DNA of 42,212 nt from an uncultured Collinsella sp. Lineage in GTDB: Bacteria; Actinomycetota; Coriobacteriia; Coriobacteriales; Coriobacteriaceae. Where the stretch lies: positions 1 through 42,212 of the forward strand of contig UQLF01000016.1 in the NCBI GenBank assembly GCA_900541875.1, read 5' to 3'. The notes below the pieces were generated by a model. The model saw only the letters and a program-made list of their open reading frames with translations. It was not told where the DNA came from and did not search any database. This document shows positions 1 to 9,428 of this stretch, in pieces; the stretch's first letter is position 1, and each line of letters begins with the position of its first letter. The translations under genes and the position numbers were made by a program.

Positions 1-111
1 GTACAGGGTTACCTCCCAAATCGTCCTCGGACATGTCGGATCCCCCGCTGCGCGCTTCGCGCTGCGGGGGATCCTCCGTCCTGCGGAAAGATTTGGGAGG
101 TAACCCTGTAC
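1..111. repeat. Nested palindrome at contig edge
   Basis: A 22-base arm at 1-22 (GTACAGGGTTACCTCCC...) is perfectly complementary to 90-111. Inside it a second pair, GGATCCCCCGC at 38-48 and its complement at 64-74, encloses a third short GCGCG/CGCGC stem. No reading frame of note overlaps it. The contig starts exactly on the first base of the outer arm, which suggests a dispersed repeat that stopped assembly. A palindrome produced by mis-assembly at the contig end cannot be excluded. Bases 112-246 hold nothing I recognise. Confidence 0.75.
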
Positions 112-246
112 GCGGCCTGCGGTAACTAAGGGTTCGCCGCGTTTATCTTGGAGTGCTGCATATACAAAGTTGGAAGGGTCTGAATTGCACTTTGCCGATA
201 TGTGCCCTTTTCCCTGATGGGACCGTGCTTGAGGGGCGTCTTCATA

Positions 247-312
247 AGTTGCGGTGAAATAGGAACTGTTGAGCCTTTAAGCTGGCAAAACAGTCCTTAT
301 TTCACCGCAACT
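247..312. repeat. Palindromic intergenic repeat, family A copy 1
   Basis: Arms 247-270 (AGTTGCGGTGAAATAGGAAC...) and 289-312 are complementary except for two mismatches and enclose an 18-base loop. A second copy with nearly the same arms lies 39 kb away at 39312-39378. Both copies are intergenic, and the arms carry the core GG(G/A)ACTGTT. It could be a small non-autonomous mobile element (REP/MITE-like) or a conserved structured site; no coding capacity is visible. Confidence 0.8.
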
Positions 313-317
313 GAAAC

Positions 318-344
318 AGGGGCGCTCTCCAAGAGAGCGCCCCT
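318..344 (-). terminator. Probable terminator of transketolase operon
   Basis: An 11-bp perfect stem (AGGGGCGCTCT at 318-328, complement at 334-344) with a 5-base loop lies 72 bases downstream of the transketolase stop on the minus strand. The U-tract is weak (TGTTTC), so termination strength is uncertain. Between it and the gene, 362-375 and 384-397 are imperfect direct repeats of CTGGCGAAACAGTT. Confidence 0.55.
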
Positions 345-415
345 GCCGGGTTTCCATAGTACTGGCGAAACAGTTTTATAGTTCTGGCGAAGCAGTCCTT
401 GAGATCCGCCTTGCC

Positions 416-1357
416 TTAGGCCAAGAACTCCTTGGTGGTCGCCACGATGTTGGCGGCGTCCAGACCGTACTTGTGCAGGAGCTCGGCACCCGGGCCGGAC
501 TCACCGAAGGTATCGTTGACGCCAATCTTCTTGAGCGGCGTCGGGCACTGCTCGCACAGGACGTCGGCGACAGCGCTGCCCAGGCCACCGATCACGGAGT
601 GCTCCTCGACGGTCACGACGTGGCCGGTCTTGGTGGCGCTCTTGACGATCAGGTCGGCATCGATGGGCTTGATGGTGTGCATGTTGATGACCTCGGCATC
701 GATGCCCTCGGCAGCAAGCTGCTCAGCGGCCTCGAGAGCCTCGCCGACCATCAGGCCGCAGGCGATGATGGTCACGTCGGTGCCCTCGCGCATCACGATG
801 CCCTTGCCTACCTCGAACTTGTAGGTCTCGGGGTCGTTGATAACCGGCGAGGCCAGACGGGCGAAGCGCATGTACACGGGGCCGTCGCACTCGTAGGCGG
901 CGCGCGTCACGGCGCGGGCCTCCACGTCGTCGGCGGGAACAATCACGGTCATGCCGGGGATGACGCGCATGAGGGCGATATCCTCGCAGCACTGGTGCGT
1001 GGCGCCGTCCTCGCCCACCGAGATACCGGCGTGCGTGGCACCAATCTTAACGTTAAGGTGCGGATAGCCGATGGAGTTGCGGACCTGCTCAAAGGCGCGG
1101 CCGGCGGCAAACATGGCAAAGCTGCTCGCAAAGGCGACGCGGCCGGTGGTTGCGATGCCAGCGGCAACGCCCATCAGGTTGCTCTCGGCGATGCCCACAT
1201 CGAAGAAGCGGTCGGGGCAGGCGGCCTTAAACTTGCCGGTCTGCGTGGCGGCGGCCAGGTCGGCGTCGAGGACCACAAAGTCATCGTGCTCGTTGGCGAG
1301 CTCGACGAGGGCCTCGCCGTAGCTTACGCGCGTGGCGATTTTCTTGACGTCTGCCAT
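416..1357 (-). CDS. Transketolase, C-terminal subunit
   Basis: The 313-residue protein corresponds to the pyrimidine-binding and C-terminal domains of transketolase. With the N-terminal partner it would move two-carbon ketol units between sugar phosphates in the cytosolic non-oxidative pentose phosphate pathway. The conserved AESNLMGVAAGIA segment contains the glutamate that activates the thiamine diphosphate ring in this family, and GPVYMRFAR is typical of the pyrimidine domain. I chose MADVKKIATRV as start because GGAGAGGAGCT precedes it; the 19 extra residues upstream are read across the partner's 3' end. The ATG lies one base after the stop of the N-terminal half, so the two are surely co-translated. 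Family is certain; substrate preference (transketolase versus related two-subunit ketolases) is inferred. Confidence 0.93.
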   Translation of the reverse strand: MADVKKIATRVSYGEALVELANEHDDFVVLDADLAAATQTGKFKAACPDRFFDVGIAESNLMGVAAGIATTGRVAFASSFAMFAAGRAFEQVRNSIGYPHLNVKIGATHAGISVGEDGATHQCCEDIALMRVIPGMTVIVPADDVEARAVTRAAYECDGPVYMRFARLASPVINDPETYKFEVGKGIVMREGTDVTIIACGLMVGEALEAAEQLAAEGIDAEVINMHTIKPIDADLIVKSATKTGHVVTVEEHSVIGGLGSAVADVLCEQCPTPLKKIGVNDTFGESGPGAELLHKYGLDAANIVATTKEFLA

Positions 1358-1358
1358 C

Positions 1359-2189
1359 CTAGAGCTCCTCTCCGGCGGCCGTGAGCTCTGCCATGGCCTG
1401 CTCAAACTGTTCATCGTTGGGGGCCTTACCGTGCCAGCCCACCTGGTTCTCCATAAAGGAGACGCCCTTGCCCTTCATGGTCTCGGCGATAATGGCGGTC
1501 GGCTGACCCTTGGTAGCGCGGGCCTCGGCAAAGGCGGCGCGGATCTGGTCGAAGTCGTTGCCGTCGGCGAGCTCCACCACATGGAACTTGAAGGCGCGGA
1601 ACTTGTCGGCGAGCGGCATGGGGTCGTTGACCTCCTCGACGGGGCCGTCGATCTGCAGGCCGTTGTGGTCGACGATCACGCAGAGGTTGTCGAGCTGCTG
1701 GTTGCCGGCAAACATGGCGGCCTCCCAGACCTGGCCCTCCTCGCTCTCGCCGTCGCCCAGCAGGGCGTAGGTGCGATAGTCGTCGCCCCAGTGTTTGGCG
1801 GCAACGGCCATGCCCACGGCGGCGGAAATGCCCTGGCCGAGCGAGCCGGTGGACATGTCGACGCCCGGGGTGTCGTTCATGTTGGGATGACCCTGCAGGT
1901 GGCTGCCGATGTGGCGCAGCGTCTCGAGATCCTCCTTGGGGAAGAACCCACGCTCGGCGAGCACGGCGTACAGACCAGGCGCGCAGTGACCCTTGGAAAG
2001 CACGAAGCGATCGCGATCGGCCTTGCGGGGGTCGGCCGGGTCGACGTTCATTTCCTCAAAGTACAGATAGGTCATGATGTCGGCAGCGCCGAGCGAACCG
2101 CCCGGATGGCCGGACTTGGCAGCGTGCACGCCGGTGACGATGCCCTTCCTTACCTCGTTGGCAACCTTTTTGAGCTCTTCGTCGCTCAT
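1359..2189 (-). CDS. Transketolase, N-terminal subunit
   Basis: This 276-residue protein is the pyrophosphate-binding half of a split transketolase. GHPGGSLGAADI near residue 27 and the thiamine-diphosphate motif beginning GDGESEEGQVWEAAMFAG, with the distal VDHNG, are clear. It would pair with the downstream subunit to form the active site at the subunit interface. The start is supported by GGAAGG seven bases upstream of ATG. It is the first gene of a two-gene operon; the 207 bases upstream (2190-2396) hold no gene and no promoter I would defend. Two-gene transketolases are common in Gram-positive anaerobes, so the split is not a frameshift. Confidence 0.93.
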   Translation of the reverse strand: MSDEELKKVANEVRKGIVTGVHAAKSGHPGGSLGAADIMTYLYFEEMNVDPADPRKADRDRFVLSKGHCAPGLYAVLAERGFFPKEDLETLRHIGSHLQGHPNMNDTPGVDMSTGSLGQGISAAVGMAVAAKHWGDDYRTYALLGDGESEEGQVWEAAMFAGNQQLDNLCVIVDHNGLQIDGPVEEVNDPMPLADKFRAFKFHVVELADGNDFDQIRAAFAEARATKGQPTAIIAETMKGKGVSFMENQVGWHGKAPNDEQFEQAMAELTAAGEEL

Positions 2190-2396
2190 TGTGCCTTCCT
2201 TTCATCCTCATTAGACAAAATGCGCACGGCACAGAAGGTCGTCCCAACCCAGCCGCGATGCACGTACGTCATTCATTATGCTGGAAACTGGAAGCTTTAC
2301 CAGAGTATTTATCATTATTTGAACAATTGAGCAGGCAGAACCGCTGATGAAACGGTTTATCAATGTGAACGTCTTTTGGATGGAACGCAGTCGGCC

Positions 2397-3287
2397 CTAC
2401 GCGTTAATGTCCTTGAAGCCCTCACCGAAAGTTTCTGTAACGTCGGCCACGGTCACGATGGCGCGCGGGTCGCGCTCGCGCACGATCGTCTTGAGCGTAT
2501 TGAGCTCGCGACGGCTCACGATGACCATGATCACCGGTTTCTCGGCACCCGAGTACATACCGGTCGCCTTAAACTTGGTGCAGCCGCGGCCCAGGCCATA
2601 CATGATGTCGGCCGCGATATCGGGAAACTTGTCCGAGATGATGAGCACCATACGGCGTCTGTTACCGCCGTCGACCACAGCATCGATCACATAACCGCTA
2701 ATGACCATCGAAAGGCCTGCATACAGCGCGTTTTCGACCGAAAAGACTGGGGCCGAGAGCGCGCACACGGCAACATCGATCGCCATGACGGTCGAGCCAA
2801 CCGGCAGCGATGTGTTGCGCGAGATAATCTGACCGATGGTGTCTGAGCCGCCAGTGTTGGCACCGGCGCGCAGCACCATGCCGTAGCCGATGCCCGTGAT
2901 AATGCCGCCCCACATGGCGGGTAGCATCAGATCGGAATGCGCCAGCGGCGCCACAAACGGAGCGAACAGGTCGGTGAAAAAGCCCAGCAGCACAAAGCCC
3001 GTCGCGGTCTGCACCACGTAGAACATGCCACCCTCGCGCATAACGACCAGCAGCAGCAAGGCATTCATCACGATGGTTTGAATACCGACGGGCAGCGAGA
3101 TGCCATGCGAGGCGCCGACCGCCTGGATAATCGTGGCGAGACCCGTAACGCCGCCGGCAGCAAGACCGTTGGGGATCAAAAACAGGTCCGTCGCGATAGC
3201 GGCCAGAGCGCAGCCCAGCATAATCTTGGGCAGATCGTGAAAGAAGTTCAGCGAAAGAATGCGCTTGATGTCCAGACGATATGCCAT
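2397..3287 (-). CDS. YitT family membrane protein (DUF161/DUF2179)
   Basis: The 296-residue protein has five to six hydrophobic segments in its first ~200 residues, including the glycine-rich IPNGLAAGGVTGLATI and RAGANTGGSDTIGQII motifs that mark the YitT family. It ends in a soluble C-terminal DUF2179 domain (about residues 205-296). It is a predicted inner-membrane protein of unknown transport or signalling role. I chose MAYRLDIKRI as start, eight codons inside the longest frame, because GAGGGAGG precedes that ATG. A terminator hairpin ends about 12 bases upstream of this ATG, so expression may depend on read-through from prfB or on a promoter in the 130-base gap. Confidence 0.88.
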   Translation of the reverse strand: MAYRLDIKRILSLNFFHDLPKIMLGCALAAIATDLFLIPNGLAAGGVTGLATIIQAVGASHGISLPVGIQTIVMNALLLLVVMREGGMFYVVQTATGFVLLGFFTDLFAPFVAPLAHSDLMLPAMWGGIITGIGYGMVLRAGANTGGSDTIGQIISRNTSLPVGSTVMAIDVAVCALSAPVFSVENALYAGLSMVISGYVIDAVVDGGNRRRMVLIISDKFPDIAADIMYGLGRGCTKFKATGMYSGAEKPVIMVIVSRRELNTLKTIVRERDPRAIVTVADVTETFGEGFKDINA

Positions 3288-3298
3288 GCTGCCTCCCT

Positions 3299-3330
3299 CA
3301 AAAAGGCGCACCCAAACGAGTGCGCTTTGA
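3299..3330 (-). terminator. Terminator of secA-prfB, abutting yitT start
   Basis: On the minus strand AAAGCGCAC pairs with GTGCGCCTT (one wobble pair) around an eight-base loop and is followed by TTTTT. It lies 90 bases after the prfB stop, and its U-tract runs directly into the GAGGGAGG ribosome binding site of the next gene. It therefore acts either as an operon end or as a conditional leader terminator for yitT. Confidence 0.8.
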
Positions 3331-3417
3331 ACTTCTTGCTGTATTCGATTCTACCGATTCACCGAGCAAATACCACCCCTGCGAAGTGTTCGCATCGACC
3401 CGGAGCCTACCATGTGC

Positions 3418-4565
3418 CTAGGCGCCCGATCCTTCCGCATCGGCGTTGCCAGTCGCCCAGCGATGGTAGCCGATCACAAACGGATCCAGATCGCCATCGT
3501 CGAGAACGGCCTCGACGTTGCTGGTCTCCACGCCCGTGCGCAGGTCCTTGACCATCTGATACGGGTAGAGCACGTAGCTGCGAATCTGGTTACCAAAACC
3601 GATCGTGGTCTTGGGTCCACGAATCTCGTCGAGCGCCTCGGCGCGCTTCTCGAGCTCGATCTCGTACAGACGGGCCTTGAGAATCTGCATGCACGCGGCC
3701 TTGTTTTGAATCTGGCTGCGCTCGTTTTGGCAAGTGACAACGATGCCGCTGGGAAAATGCGTCACGCGTACGGCGGAGTCGGTGGTGTTGACGCCCTGGC
3801 CGCCCGGGCCGCTCGCGTGATACACGTCCACGCGGATATCGTCGGGACTGATCTCGATGTCGATATCGTCAGGCAGCACGGGAATAACCTCGACGCCGGC
3901 AAACGTGGTCTGGCGACGCCTCTTGTCGTCGGTGGGGCTAATGCGCACCAGACGGTGGACGCCGGCCTCGGCGCGCAGCATGCCAAACGCGTCCTTGCCC
4001 TCGACGGTAAAGGTCGCGCGATCAATGCCGATGACCTCGGCAGCGGGGCAGTCGTTAATCGTGACCTTCCAGCCGCGACGCTGGCAGTACTTCATGTACA
4101 TCTTAAAAAGCATGAAGGTCCAGTCCTGCGCCTCTAGGCCACCCTGTCCGGGCTTGATGGTCACAATCGCGTCGCCGTGATCGAACTCACCGGTAAACCA
4201 GCTCGAAAGCTCGAGCTCGTCGACAGCGCGGGCCAGGCGTTCTGCCGTAGCGGCAGCCTCCTCGCGCAATGCGGCGGCATCGGGGTCGTCGCCCATCTCC
4301 TCGGCAAGCTCCAGCGCCGCGCAGGCGTCAGATAGCTCGCCGCGCGCGGTATCCACGGCAGCGATATCTTCCTTGGCGCGGGCGATCTCCTCCATGGTGG
4401 CGCGAGCGGCGTCGGCGTCATCCCAAAAGCCGGGGGCCACGCTTTTGGCCTCGAGCTCGGTCACACGCGTGCGCTTCTCGTCCAAATGAAGATACGACTC
4501 GACCTCGCCGAGCCGGTCCGCAAACGCGTCCAGCTCGGCGGTCGTTACCTCTAAAGCCTCGGCCA

Positions 4566-4566
<1 letters not shown>
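3418..4566 (-). CDS. prfB: Peptide chain release factor 2 (SPT variant)
   Basis: The 382-residue protein is a class I release factor. It has the N-terminal coiled domain, the GPGGQGVN motif (GGQ at about 255-257) that triggers peptide release in the ribosomal peptidyl-transferase centre, and a C-terminal tail like actinobacterial RF2. Strikingly, the stop-codon discriminator at residues 210-212 reads Ser-Pro-Thr (VRISPTDDKRRRQTTF), whereas RF2 canonically has Ser-Pro-Phe and RF1 Pro-x-Thr. There is no in-frame UGA, so the autoregulatory +1 frameshift of many RF2 genes is absent; the equivalent site reads CTT CAT TTG. The start ATG overlaps the secA stop by one base (TAATG). Without prfA in view, the codon range of this factor is an inference. 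Confidence 0.95.
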
Positions 4567-7373
<2,807 letters not shown>

Positions 7374-7506
7374 GTGGTTTTCCTTTTTGGCCATCGCCCA
7401 CGCCGTGCAGCTGCGGGCGAGTTAAACACAGATGATTGTACTTTAGCCAAACAAGGCGCGGCCTATACGGTCGACCTCGACCGCCACGTAATAACTACGA
7501 CCAAGC

Positions 7507-7535
7507 TGCCAAAAAGGGACAGGTCTATATTGGCA
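7507..7535. repeat. GGGAC-core hairpin
   Basis: TGCCAA at 7507-7512 pairs with TTGGCA at 7530-7535 around a loop containing AAGGGACAGGTCT. A related hairpin with the same GGGACAGGT core lies 35 bases further on. The two occupy the middle of the 307-base gap between rpmE and secA, which contains no gene; the secA promoter should lie in this gap but I could not place it. Confidence 0.55.
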
Positions 7536-7569
7536 GGCTTTATCTGGGCAAACGCTGTATCTCTACCTT

Positions 7570-7602
7570 TTGGTGCAATGGGGACAGGTTGGTTTGCACC
7601 AA
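7570..7602. repeat. GGGAC-core hairpin, family C copy 1
   Basis: Perfect 9-bp arms TTGGTGCAA (7570-7578) and TTGCACCAA (7594-7602) flank a loop with TGGGGACAGGT. A second copy sharing TTGGTGCAATGGGGAC is at 20612-20643. It is an intergenic dispersed palindrome of unknown function. Confidence 0.7.
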
Positions 7603-7645
7603 TAAAAAGAAAAGGGCCGCGCACCCAAACGGATGCACGGCCCTT
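7601..7645 (-). terminator. rpmE terminator
   Basis: AGGGCCG (7613-7619) pairs with CGGCCCT (7638-7644), extended by flanking pairs. On the minus strand the hairpin is followed by TTTTCTTTTT. It lies 36 bases beyond the rpmE stop. Confidence 0.85.
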
Positions 7646-7680
7646 ATGCCATGAATGCGAGCGATTCCGCGGCGAGCTAT

Positions 7681-8106
7681 TTACTCAGCAGCCTCGGTGG
7701 TCTCGGCCTCGGCAGCGGCCTCCTCGACGGGAGCCTCTGCGGGAGCCTCGGCGGCCTGCTTAGCAGCCTCCTCGGCGAACTTAGCGGCACGCTTAGCCTT
7801 CTCGGCAGCCTTAGCCTCAGCGGCGGCCTTGCGAGCGGCCTCGGCCTCAGCAGCCTTGGCGGCCTTGGCAGCCTTGGCCTCCTCAGCCTTCTTGAGCTGG
7901 GCGGCAGCGGCGCCACCGAACTTGTCGGCGAAGCGCTGGACGCGTCCACCGGTGTCGACGAACTTCTGCTGGCCGGTGTAGAACGGGTGGCACTCGTTGC
8001 AAAGCTCGACCTTCATCTCGGACACGGTAGCGTGCGTCTTGAAGGTGTTGCCGCAGGAGCACGTCACCGTGCACTCGACATACTGGGGATGGATACCCTG
8101 CTTCAT
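7681..8106 (-). CDS. rpmE: 50S ribosomal protein L31 with long Ala-rich tail
   Basis: Residues 1 to about 65 are a zinc-type L31: Cys16, Cys18, Cys36 and Cys39 (CSCG and CNECHPFYTG) would bind zinc, and the protein would sit at the central protuberance bridging the subunits. L31 is normally 65-80 residues; this one is 141. The extra ~75 residues are almost entirely Ala, Lys, Glu and Pro, a charged helix- or coil-forming tail ending in an acidic stretch. The sequence is in frame with no interruption, so it is translated as one protein. L17 (rplQ) in this window carries a similar but shorter tail. The gene is monocistronic, with its own terminator and a hairpin leader. Confidence 0.95.
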   Translation of the reverse strand: MKQGIHPQYVECTVTCSCGNTFKTHATVSEMKVELCNECHPFYTGQQKFVDTGGRVQRFADKFGGAAAAQLKKAEEAKAAKAAKAAEAEAARKAAAEAKAAEKAKRAAKFAEEAAKQAAEAPAEAPVEEAAAEAETTEAAE

Positions 8107-8175
8107 GGTAGGACTCCTTATTAGTCAGGCGCTGGTTACCGATCAGCGCATAAGGCGTCTTGGTTTCCGACCAAG
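8107..8175 (-). promoter_or_regulatory. rpmE leader with hairpins, candidate autoregulatory leader
   Basis: Upstream of the rpmE ribosome binding site (AAGGAG) the minus strand carries GCGCTG/CAGCGC (8129-8134 with 8144-8149). Further up is CTTGGT/ACCAAG (8159-8164 with 8170-8175). Structured r-protein leaders have been described upstream of L31 genes in several bacterial groups, Coriobacteria among them as I recall. Assignment here rests only on position and stems. Confidence 0.4.
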
Positions 8176-8384
8176 ACAACAAACTCGGCTATGGTACCAC
8201 GGCGCCGCACGTCCCACAAAAGGTTCACGGTCTTTTCGGCACAACACGAGCCGTTCCCGGGCTCAAGAAAACGGCAAGCACTCGGACTACGAGGAGAGGT
8301 TCTTCCTGATAGGGATGAACTAAAGCAAAGGAAAAATGACCCACGGATTACCGACAAATGGTCCCATGAATTACCTTCAAAACG

Positions 8385-8435
8385 ACCCACGCACTTGTAG
8401 AACGTTGCAAATTTCAACGTTCTGGAATCGTGGGT
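8385..8435. repeat. Nested palindrome at the brnT breakpoint
   Basis: Outer arms ACCCACG (8385-8391) and CGTGGGT (8429-8435) enclose inner arms AGAACGTTG (8399-8407) and CAACGTTCT (8415-8423). The right outer arm ends just where toxin-like coding sequence begins, so this element seems to have replaced the front of that gene. The rest of the gap from 8176 to 8384 holds no recognisable gene. Confidence 0.65.
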
Positions 8436-8551
8436 GCTGACGGTTTGCCATTGCGAGAGGCATGGCGGCTCGACCATCAGGATAATCTCGGCGAGAAAAT
8501 CGACGAGGACAGAGGGACGGCAGTATTGGAGCTATCGAAATGAATGGCAAG
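8428..8551 (+). pseudogene. BrnT-like toxin, C-terminal fragment
   Basis: The plus-strand frame reads SWVLTVCHCERHGG followed by STIRIISARKSTRTEGRQYW, which matches the closing strand and helix of BrnT/DUF497 ribonuclease toxins (…RIISARKAT..ER..Y). Upstream the frame meets a stop within ten codons and the body of the toxin (about 60 residues) is missing, replaced by a palindrome. The fragment overlaps the start of a BrnA-like antitoxin frame, the usual order for this system. I regard it as a dead remnant. The family call rests on recognising the C-terminal motif only. Confidence 0.6.
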
Positions 8552-8775
8552 GACGAGATTATGGAGACGCCCACCGAGGTCGATTTCTCCAACAGCGCCC
8601 CGAACCCCTACATCGGGAAGGCGCGCCGCCGCGTCACCATAAACATCGACGGCTAGAACATCGACTACTTCAAGGCGGAGTCCGCCCGTACAGTGGTGCC
8701 GTATCAAGTCATCATCAGCATGTACCTGGCCGAGTGCCGCGAGCGGAGGAAGCATCTGACGTTCGCGAAGTGCAG
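8540..8775 (+). pseudogene. BrnA/CopG-like antitoxin with internal amber stop
   Basis: From an ATG preceded by GGAG the frame encodes MNGKDEIMETPTEVDFSN and runs to RRRVTINIDG. It then hits TAG at 8654-8656 and continues in the same frame as NIDYFKAESARTVVPYQVII and SMYLAECRERRKHLTF. The two halves together form the ribbon-helix-helix fold of CopG/BrnA antitoxins, which bind DNA and neutralise BrnT. The amber codon falls between the DNA-contacting strand and the first helix. The normal stop is also lost: the frame runs on through a terminator. A degraded partner of the adjacent brnT fragment is the simplest reading. Confidence 0.65.
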
Positions 8776-8806
8776 TGGTGAGCATTCCCGCTTGGGCCGT
8801 AAAAGG

Positions 8807-8837
8807 AAGAGGGGACTGGCAAGGCCAGTCCCCTCTT
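8807..8837 (-). terminator. Terminator of the ABC cassette
   Basis: A 14-bp perfect stem (AAGAGGGGACTGGC at 8807-8820, complement at 8824-8837) with a three-base loop is followed on the minus strand by CCTTTTAC. It closes the minus-strand transcript that ends at 8861. The stem also contains a GGGGAC core. Confidence 0.75.
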
Positions 8838-8860
8838 CTCTCATGACACTCGATTTGCAT

Positions 8861-9286
8861 TTACGGCACGACGAAAGCCGGGCCGCTGGTTACCTTGTCA
8901 AATTCGAGCACCGACGTTCCGGTGTTCAAATAAAGGCTTCCTTGGTTTCCGTCTGCGGAGGCGTAAGCCAGGTGGACAAATCCGTAATCATCTCCTGATT
9001 GGTCGGCCAACATGAAGATGTTCGGATCGCCGGTTGTCTCAAATGAACCGTCGGTCACATTTCCATTGCTGTCGACGATTTGCCACCTGTTTTCGTCTTC
9101 CCCAAGGAAGGAGAGCTGGGTTAAGCCGGTCTCGTGGTCTCGGTACACTCCGTCTAGGCGGAACCCTTCGGAAATGCCATGTTTCAAGGTGTTCGCATCT
9201 TTTATGGATACGGCAGAGACTACGATTGCGGCTATCGCGACCAATAACGCCAGCGCAATGGGTATTTTGGCGGAGCCGGTCTTCAT
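8861..9286 (-). CDS. Membrane-anchored hypothetical protein
   Basis: The 141-residue protein has one N-terminal hydrophobic segment (about residues 8-28, IPIALALLVAIAAIVVSAVS). An extracytoplasmic domain of ~110 residues follows, rich in Gly, Asp and short beta-like stretches (YRDHETGLTQLSFLGEDE, NRWQIVDSNGNVTDGSFET). I do not recognise the family. Start MKTGSAKIP is favoured: AGGAGG lies eight bases upstream, whereas the GTG three codons earlier overlaps that site. It is the last gene of the minus-strand ABC cassette, directly after an ATPase fragment, so a role as accessory or immunity protein is possible but inferred only from position. Confidence 0.7.
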   Translation of the reverse strand: MKTGSAKIPIALALLVAIAAIVVSAVSIKDANTLKHGISEGFRLDGVYRDHETGLTQLSFLGEDENRWQIVDSNGNVTDGSFETTGDPNIFMLADQSGDDYGFVHLAYASADGNQGSLYLNTGTSVLEFDKVTSGPAFVVP

Positions 9287-9287
9287 G

Positions 9288-9422
9288 TCATTCACCTCCT
9301 TCGTATGTATCGAGGTATTCCTGCTTGAGCGCTTGCGAGGACGTCTCGATCTTTTCCACGAGTGCGCCAGCCTCGATGAAGACGAACGAGTTGGTGAGGT
9401 CTGCCAGGTCGTCGAGTAGATG
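9288..9422 (-). pseudogene. ABC transporter ATPase, C-terminal remnant
   Basis: On the minus strand, 45 codons from 9422 read HLLDDLADLTNSFVFIEAGA, then LVEKIETSSQALKQEYLDTY, EGGE and a stop. That is the H-loop histidine and following segment of an ABC ATPase (…SSH-[IL]LDDLADL…FVFIEAG). Everything before the H-loop (Walker A, signature, Walker B) is absent. It starts six bases after the stop of the intact ATPase and ends two bases before the next gene's ATG, whose ribosome binding site lies within it. It is a scar of a second ATPase gene, not the tail of the first, because the first keeps its own H-loop. Confidence 0.75.
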
Positions 9423-9428
9423 GTTTGA

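Noticed and set aside
1355..1414. Longer start for the C-terminal transketolase subunit
   Set aside because: The extra residues are read from the 3' end of the N-terminal subunit gene; the ATG at 1357 has a clear ribosome binding site and the conserved N-terminus.
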